A DNA stretch of 64,000 bases from Xiphophorus maculatus (lineage: Eukaryota > Chordata > Actinopteri > Cyprinodontiformes > Poeciliidae). Positions 11,701-20,700 of this stretch are shown piece after piece. The notes beneath the pieces were generated by a model, which made no database searches, was not told the DNA's origin, and saw only the letters and a program-made list of their open reading frames with translations. Each line of letters begins with the position of its first letter. Within the stretch, counting starts at the first letter, position 1. Both the position numbers and the translations under genes were made by a program. The DNA is taken from the NCBI RefSeq assembly GCF_002775205.1, contig NC_036460.1, forward strand, positions 24,074,751-24,138,750, given 5' to 3'.

Positions 11701-14700
11701 GAATTTTCTCATTTCTCTATGACAAATAAGCTGCTCAAGCAAAAAAAAAAAAAGAAAAACAAGTTAATTAGTGTCCGACTCTGAATCTGCTCCACAGACC
11801 CAAGGCTGTGGAGCAGATTCAGTCGGCTCAGAAACGTTGCACCACAGCAAACCCGCCGCTCTTTGAAGTGCAATTAAAAACATGTGTGCCGTGGCAGGAT
11901 GTCAGAGGTTTGCTCACATAAAAAATAGCTGCACCAACCATGGAGGCACATCCTCACGCCGCTTAAATTTGTCAGGAATTTGAAGAAAAACATGGAATTA
12001 AAATGGCTCAAACATGAGTGCACAGTGCTAAAAGTGGCTTGTTAGACGACTTTCTGTGTCTTTAATGTTGCTGCGAATGAAGGCAAATGAGTCAGATGAA
12101 CCAGAAGTCGAGAAGATGCACACAAATACTTACTGTTACCTGTGGCAACTGTTCTCAGACTGTTTGCACAGCTGAAACTGAACAACTGCACAAAATAAAT
12201 GAATACATGTGTGATTTTAAAAAAATGACTTGTTATATTCAGTGGAAAATTTGTAGCACATTTCAGCTTTTAATCTTTTTAAGAAGGTGTCAAAATAGTA
12301 AATTCCTTGGCCTAAAAGAGTAAAAGTGAAAAATTATCCTAAAAAAAATGTGTTGAAAGTCTCCCAGGATTGAGGCAGTAGTGCTGAATCAAACAGAAAA
12401 TGAGGAAATAAAAGGATTAACTTCTACTTATCAGATATTTACTATCAAAGTAACGATAAATAAATTTTTTATTGCTGCAATCATAGCTTTCTTAGTCTGT
12501 ATATACATCAACAAACAACATGTCTCTTTATGTAGTTGTGTTTTTAATCAAACCCAGACGTCTTAAACTTATGTTTCCGTTTAACATTAATGTTTGTAAC
12601 ATGGACCTCAAAGAAATCAAGAAATTGGTCGCTGAATATGAACTTCTGACCACAGCATCTCTAGTATTAACTAAACTCAAATTCATCAAAAGGAAAATAA
12701 AAAGAAAGTCATTCTTGCACTGGATACAGCAGGAAACAGGAAACGTTTTCATTTTCTATTAAGCAGAAACAGAAAAACAACGAAAGTAGATTTTTCAGTA
12801 TCTAAACTGACGATTGCAGGTTTGAGTCAATGAAGAGAAATATTAGCTGCTTGTTGCATCACAGAGCAGCAAGGTAGTCAGAACATTCAGAACCATCAAA
12901 ACAAGTGAACGATAACTTGCATTTAATTTCACATCTCTAATAGCACAGACTCCTTAGTACTTAATTAATGTAGAGGTAATAAAAGCCAAATACTTTGCTG
13001 AGCTTCCACAAAGTAGGTGAGAGCAGATGACTCAACTCTTCATTTGTTTAGTAAAACACCAGTTAGTGCAGTGGTTCCCAAAGATTTTCTGGATTGGATT
13101 ACAATAAAATCCCCCCCCCCCAAAAAAAAATCAACTGGGCACACACATCGTTCAACCAGACATAAACCTTTACACATATTTTGTTTTCAAACGCCACTGA
13201 AGTTTATTTCACACTTCAGGTTGCAACAAAACAAACTATAAACCATCTTTACAGTGAAACACTTTTGTGTAACTGTTGTTTTTTTTTTTCATTCATCTAT
13301 ACTGCTTCCTGTGCCCCCCTGCAATGGCACTGCACCCCCGCCCCCAGGGGGCGCGCGCCCACACTTTGGGAACCACTGAGTGAGAGTAACTGTGTGAAAC
13401 TGAAACAGAAATGTTCTTTGATAAATGAGGCCTGGTGTGTTGGAGCCAAAGTATTCAAACACTGGAGCAGATTTGGGTGCAGAGATGATTGTGGAATGAG
13501 TTCCAGTTGTGATTTAAGAAACGCACACAGGCCAAAACCTGTGCACAAAATCTGCAGACTGCAAACATCAGTCACTTACATACTGTACCCCTATGAATTT
13601 ACCAACTCAGTGCCAGGGGAATTTGTCACATTTGGATGAAAGAAGGAGGATAGAAAACATCTCACTTGGATTTTAAAGGAGATCTATGTGAAAAGGACTG
13701 CCTACCCATTTAATTCTCTGCCATAGGCACATTTGATGCTAAATCAGATACTAAGAAGTAGTCAAGATGGCTGTCACTTTATCGTCATTTTAGTCAGTTA
13801 AGAGGACTGCTACACTACAAAAACACCACATCTTACCAAGTATTTTTGGTCTAGAAAAATACTAGTTCCTTTGTCAGAGTATTTCACTTATAAGACGTTT
13901 TTCCAAAGTTATAATTGAAATAATCTGCCAATGGAACTAATACTTTTCCATCAATATTAAGGCATTAAAGACTTTAAATAAGTTCCTACATATTGCTGAA
14001 AAATTACTTGTAAGTTAGTTTTGTCTCATTTCAAGTGTACTGAGATCTTTGCGCTAGAAACTAGATTTTGTGTTTTTGCAGTCTAGGCAGAAACTGCCAC
14101 CTAGTTGAGTCACAAATTTAATGTAAACTAATTAGTACATCCACAGGAGTGCCTACATTTAACTCAAATGTTGTGAATTAACCTAACAGAAGCGTAGAAA
14201 GCTACGGCCTCTTCACCTGGACTTTACCAAACTGCTTACTGGCACAGCAGTCATAGTTGGTGTTAAAACTCACTCTGCAGGGTCCGGGGGTCGATGAGGT
14301 GGATGGTGCTGGTGACTCGGATGCACACACAGATCTGACCCATGTTCCCCAGGCTCTGCGCCAGCCGTGGTGGGAGACAAACCACGTTGTCCTGACAACC
14401 ACACAAACAGAACAAGGTGGGATCAAACCAAGTCTTTCAGGTAGTGAGTCATTGAAAATAAAATAACCTGATAACCAAACATTTAGTTTCAGTTTTTAAA
14501 TCAATTCAGGCTTTATTTTCCACATGTTTTATTTTATTTTATTTTTTTGAGCAACTGTTTTAATAAACATTTCTGACCGGGTTTGGGTTTCTAGCAACAT
14601 GTGAGAATACTTTAACTTTTAGCTTTTATTTCTAATGTATTTATGAGAGATGTGTTTAGCTAATGGCTAATTTGCTTCTTGATTGAGCAATCAATCAGAA

Positions 14701-17700
14701 AATCTAAAAACTGATTTTTTTTTTGTTCAAATCCATGAAAAGTAGGCATGGTTGATATGGATTTTGAATTTTATGGCATTATAGTAATAATAATAAAATT
14801 ATGGTAAAAAAAGATTCTCATTTAAAACACGCTCCTTTGGGACACACTTAGAGTGTAATCTGTATCACTAAACTGCATACAGAAACTCCATTTAATCATA
14901 TATTTGTTAATTTGCTGATATTTATTGATGCTCTGGTGGAACAGAGAGTAAAAATAAAATTTTTGTTAATACTGCCAATCTTGTTTTTTTTCCCCCATTT
15001 TAACATAATTTGAAATTCATTGACATGACAATAGTTCAAAATTCTTATCGAGATAAGAAGCTGTTCACAATAAACTATATGATAAATGGCCACCTCTAGT
15101 GAAAAGTATCAACAATGTTGAAAAGACAAAAGAACTATTCATTGCAGAAGTGGTCACTTAAAGTAAAAGAATCAAAGTTTGATATTTTCAGTATCAGCTT
15201 CACTTATTGACTAGAAATTTGTTTTTGGCTCAAAGTTTAAACCCAGAAACTAGAAATAAACAAATCTCTGATTGGTGCATCTCCAAAACTAACAGTAAAG
15301 CTAAAAAGAAAGCAACTCCAGTCTGTTCATTCATATATTTACATCCAATCTAAAATGAAAAGCCAGAAATATAGCAATAGATCTGTAGCATACCTTGCAG
15401 ACGGGAACAATTTCCATGGAGAAGGTGCTTTTATAGTTGTATGTGTTTGAATGAATGTCATGAGAGATGAGGCGCTGGGATGCTTTGGACCTGGAAGAAA
15501 CATGTGGGAAATAATGGGTTTCAAGTTCTACAGAAATTACTTTTACAAGTTAGATACTCAAACACTAAATTAGCCTACTTTTATAAAAATGTTGATGTAC
15601 AGAAACTATTGATTTAAGCAAGTAATAATTCCAGCCAGTGTTTTCTTCTTATAACCAATTTTACATTTTATCATCTTATAAATCAGTTTACGACAATTCC
15701 TGAGCGTAATCTCATCACTGAAGGTTTCCTTCTCCTTCTGAGCCCAGAGAGAAGCAATGCTCACCTGCAGGGTACGGTGCACTGCAAGAAGTCCACCATC
15801 TTCTGTGCGTGCTGCTTGGAGCCATAGTAGAAATCAATGCCCTCTGCGAGAGAAGACCAACACCATCAAACAAGCTCCACCGGCAAATTAATCACAGGTG
15901 CTTCACCGGCCATCACTGCTGCGGGGCACGTATGCATGCAAGCACGCACACACACAGACGCACACACGCGGGAAAGCTGAGGAAAATATGGCAGCCAGAT
16001 GTTTTAACCTTCATAAAGCTTTCAAGTCCTGCCACGACACAGACATGATTTAGATTACACTTTAGAGCCAAATTCCACTTTTTCATCCTGTCCAAGAGTG
16101 CAAAAAAAAAAAAAGCTGCTGCTGCTGCTGAGCTGTCACAGCGTGTGCATGCCTGGAGTAGCTCTTAGCATATCTGAAAAGGGCGAGAAGCGAGCTTGCA
16201 TTGCTAGAAGCTGGTTTGAAGTGCCGGCTCTGATTGCAGCGCTCTGATTAGCTGCACAACGCGTGCCGCCATGAGGCCCTCCTGAGGCCAGCTGTGGCAA
16301 GCGATTGGCGCCAGCGATAGGCATGCGCGGCTTGCGCTCTGGTACAGGAAGCGCTAATTAACACCTGACATATCGTCATGCTCCGCGCCAACTCGCAGGC
16401 AAGTTCCCCACTGTTCAGTCCAAGTTTGGATTAAAGGCCCAGATGAGAACACTAACCACTCCTTCAGGGGAGTAAAATCTGAAAACATGAGAACAAAAAA
16501 AAAAACAAAACAAAACACACAACACAAACCTACCATGAATTTCTTTGATGTTTAAGGCATTCTGGTGGAGTTTATGCTTCAGGATCAGCTGCTCCAAGTA
16601 GTAGAAAGTCTTTTTATGGACAGTCTAAAAGAAAAGACAAATTCATGTGAATACAGTGAAACAATAAACACTATATCCATTTACAGCATGTTGAAACAAA
16701 CCTCACAGATTATTTATCAAGTCGAAACAAAGCGTTCATATTTTTTATTTTGATTTCAAGCTCATTTTTATCTCTATTTTTTTTTTACATATTCTGGCAT
16801 TTTTCATTTATTGCTTTAGCTTATATTTATTGTCTCCAAATGAGAACATATTCTGATTCAGCAGAATAAAAAAATGATGTTTTGTCAGCTTCCGAGGCAA
16901 ACACCTTCCCATAGTCAGGTGTGTGTTGCATTGTGGGACGCTGTAAACAAACTAATAAAACAAAGGCAGCACATCCGTTCATACAGCTCTAATCAACTTC
17001 CAAGTTGTGTTCTCAAAATCTATTTGGTACATTTACCAAATAATTTTGTCTGAAATAGTTTCTGAAAAAGCACCAACAAGATGACATTCCTTGTGCTTTT
17101 GACTAGCTTGGAATAGCATTTGCTTCCAGTATTTGAATTTGGTTCTCAGTCCTCAGAAACATGTAAAAATACTGAACACTCTTTTGCGTGTTGTGTATTT
17201 TAATTTGCATTTAATTTCCTCTGTGTGGAAAGGAACCAAATTTTATTGATTCAGACCGAAGAATCGGAACTACAAGTGTGAAAAACGTGCTTAGGCTTGT
17301 CAGTACACGACTGTGTTCTATTACGCTAAAAACAGATTCATCGAATCATTTTGTTATCTTTAATGCCTTTATTTTCTGTTAAAAATTACAGAAAATATTA
17401 GTGTCAATGTTTTAATGTGGCATACGGCACATCAAAATGCCTGATCGAGGAGTTTCCACAGGAGGGGGGAAAAAAAAAAGAGGTCTAATTACCTTTTTGA
17501 TTTTCAACTTCGATTGCATTAATTTCTGGATTCTCTGCCAATAACTCAAAAAAAAAACAAAATAATCGAAGAATCATTTTTAGCATTAGCAGCTCTAATG
17601 CTGGTAAAGAAAATGTTGCCAACTCATGAACCTGATTACAACGCAGCTCTGATTTTCAAAGAAATTACAAAAATTAGAGCTGCATTTGAAAAAATGGATC

Positions 17701-20700
17701 CTAAAATTAGGAGGAGGCCGGTGTTTGCTGCACAGCTCCTCAGTAGCTTACAATATATATCCAAAGGAAGACTTGTTGTATTTAATCTATTTTACTCTCT
17801 CCAAGAGAAACTCAAAGTGTCCATTTCGGGGTTTGACCTCTTTTCTCTGTATGTGCTGTGAATCGGAAACATGATCACAAGGTACCATATTTGTCTTTCA
17901 TTTCTACACTGATGCCATCCAGATGTGCAATCTCACTCCCTCTGCTTTATTAGCAAGACGCCACAGATTGTGTAAAAAGTTCTCACATAAACAGACCTCA
18001 TTAGTTTCTGAAATAATTTTCATATCAACAGAAATTTTCTCTACAGCTACCTGAAACCAGAGGCGTTCCAGCTGCTGTCAGACATCTTGTTTTTCACATG
18101 TCAATTTTATTTGTTGCTGCATGTTTTAATTTCTTTTTCATGCTGCTGATCGCTACTTTTTATTTGTTGCAGATTTTTTTAAATTTTTGTATACAAGTTA
18201 TTTTTCAGCAATGAGAACTAAAATTGATTGTGTTTTCAGTGTGTGATGTGGCAAATGAACTATTTAGTTACAAATTAATGAAAAACACACCTTGTCCTAA
18301 ATTCTGATTTCCCCCCCCCCTAACTAACGGAATACATTCTAAGTCTGGAAATTTAAGCTTTTTTTTGTTGTTTTACACCCAAATTTGTTTTTATACAGAC
18401 TTGAAAGACAATTAAATTAAGATTCAAGAGTTTTCTAAACAACATAGGAATTTTATGAAACAAGTGAGATGGATAAGAAATCCTGCAACCAGAAGGAGAC
18501 AAGAAACTTAGCGCCTCATCTAGACTACACGACTTTGTGTTTTTCACCAAATGGGATAGATTAGCCCTGCTAGGAGCAGGAAGTTTGTTTGCACTCATAA
18601 ATATCTTAAATGCAGCTAACATGTTCCGTTACATGCGCCTCCCTGCAACCAAACACTTATTTTGCCTTTTCTATGCAAAAGCCTTGTATTTTCATAAGTA
18701 CCTAATTAAAACAGTGAGAGATTAAAAGTCAACTAAAGGATCACAGGTAGATATTATGCAGTGTGTCAGTATATATGATTGTTTACATCAAAGTACATTT
18801 TCTGAACCCAGACTAATTCGGCAAATCTAACCCTAGGTTTTAACTAGAAAGCCTCATGCGTCAGGAGTTAAAATTATACAATAAATATCATCAGATCACC
18901 AGAAGAGCGACACAAACCTTCTGCCTCACTTGAACCACTGCCTTCCAGAAGTCCTTGGCCTCCACACGGTGGCAGTCGTCGCACATCTGGTACTGGATGA
19001 CAAACTCCACCACGAACACCTGCTGCAGTATCGCCCCATTCATCACCTGCAGCGACAAAAACAGCCATTAGTCACTGCATATGCACCGGATGCATTAACG
19101 ACACATACCGAGTACATTTAATTATTGAAACTCACTTGTTAACCAAGCAGTTTGAAAATTAAACCAGTGATTATTTTATGATTAGCTTCAAACTGGAGCC
19201 AAAAGCGAGGCTCACAATCAGCACAAAAGAGCTGGCACTGAGAGGTCCAGCAGCTCAAGTTCTGCCTAAAGGTCAAGTGGATGTGATAACAGCCACATGT
19301 AAAACCGGCTCCCCTCAAACAAATAGATCTGTTGCTCTGCTGTAATTAAGATATCAAATAGATTTATCTATAATTTAACACACACTATTAGCTAAAAGGC
19401 AGGGAAATCTATAAATTTGCACTCTACTGCTAATTACCATTTAAAAGAAACGAGCCACGATTCAGGTTTAATCTCTGCAAATGTCACCGTCCACACTTGT
19501 CCCGTCCTTTCTGTCCTCCTACCTCTTTCTGGATGGTCAGTTTCATCTTAATCCTCTTGGAGTGGGGCTCCGTCCACAGGAAGCCGGCATCGATAAGCCG
19601 CACCTGGAAAATTATGAAGGAGGAGGAAATGTCAAACTAAACTGGGCATCCATCGGCTCTAAAATTCAGACAGCGAAGGTAATCGGGAGTCAAGAATACC
19701 TCGTTGAACAAAAGCACTAATAGGGAGGCTGCAGATGCTAGCTTCTGCAGTAGTGCTAAGACAGTTTCCACTATGTATATCAATGCATCATAAGTTACAT
19801 GGTCCACTTAACTTCTGAAAGCAACTGATTGCCTATGTTGTATTTGTATGGATCCAAGTGAAATGGTCTAAATACAAATGGCCACTTATACTGTATGTAA
19901 ATGCATGACACACTGTTTAGATCATTATTTGTACAAAACTTTGAACACTAGTGGTTTTTTATATTAATAACATATCTGCAACCTTCATTTAAAAATAGCT
20001 ATATACAATATACAAGAGTATGGTGAAAAAGACAACATGAATCCTATTAAACAATAGAATCAAACTAAATGATAGTATTGAAAAATACATCCAGATATTA
20101 CCAGGAAACATTTTAAAGATTAATTTCACAACAAAATCACTCTATCATTTTTAAGAATACAATAGTTCCTTATTATTGCTGCACAGGGGAAAATCACAAT
20201 AACAAAATACAACTTCATTGAATATAAAAATATCTATTAACAACTGTATATTAATGAAGTATATTAAAGCAGAAGAAATTAAAAAATTAAAACAAAGGCA
20301 AGTCTATTATGATCAAAAAGCCAAACTGAATTAATCATTTCCTTCCTCTTTACTATTATGCACAACTTTGTGATGCTTCATCACACAAATTATCAGTAAA
20401 ATACATCAAAGTTTGAGGTTGTTAGGCAACTAAAAGTAAAATAGTTCAAGAGGTAGTTTTGCAAGGAAGTGCATCTATTAACAAAAAAGCAAACGCGCAA
20501 GATTATAAGTGTTAGAGCAAGCACTTTTGAAAGCACAGTCATTCACATGCTAAAAGCAATTCTGCATTGAAATCCCTTCTTTTATCATTTATAAGGCATT
20601 TCATTCTTAGCAACACAAGCCTCGGACTAAAACCGTGACTCTCTTGCACTTTAAGTCTTTTAAATTGTAGAAAGATAATAATCCGCCCTACCTTGGTCAT

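Larger units (their letters stand above)
11374..14273 (-). other. nmd3 intron 9, repeat-bearing
   Basis: Holds the perfect hairpin at 11775-11826, a hAT-like MITE at 13069-13378 and a second MITE at 13813-14083. The short frames at 12087-12762 have no recognised homology and AT-rich composition. Confidence 0.7.
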
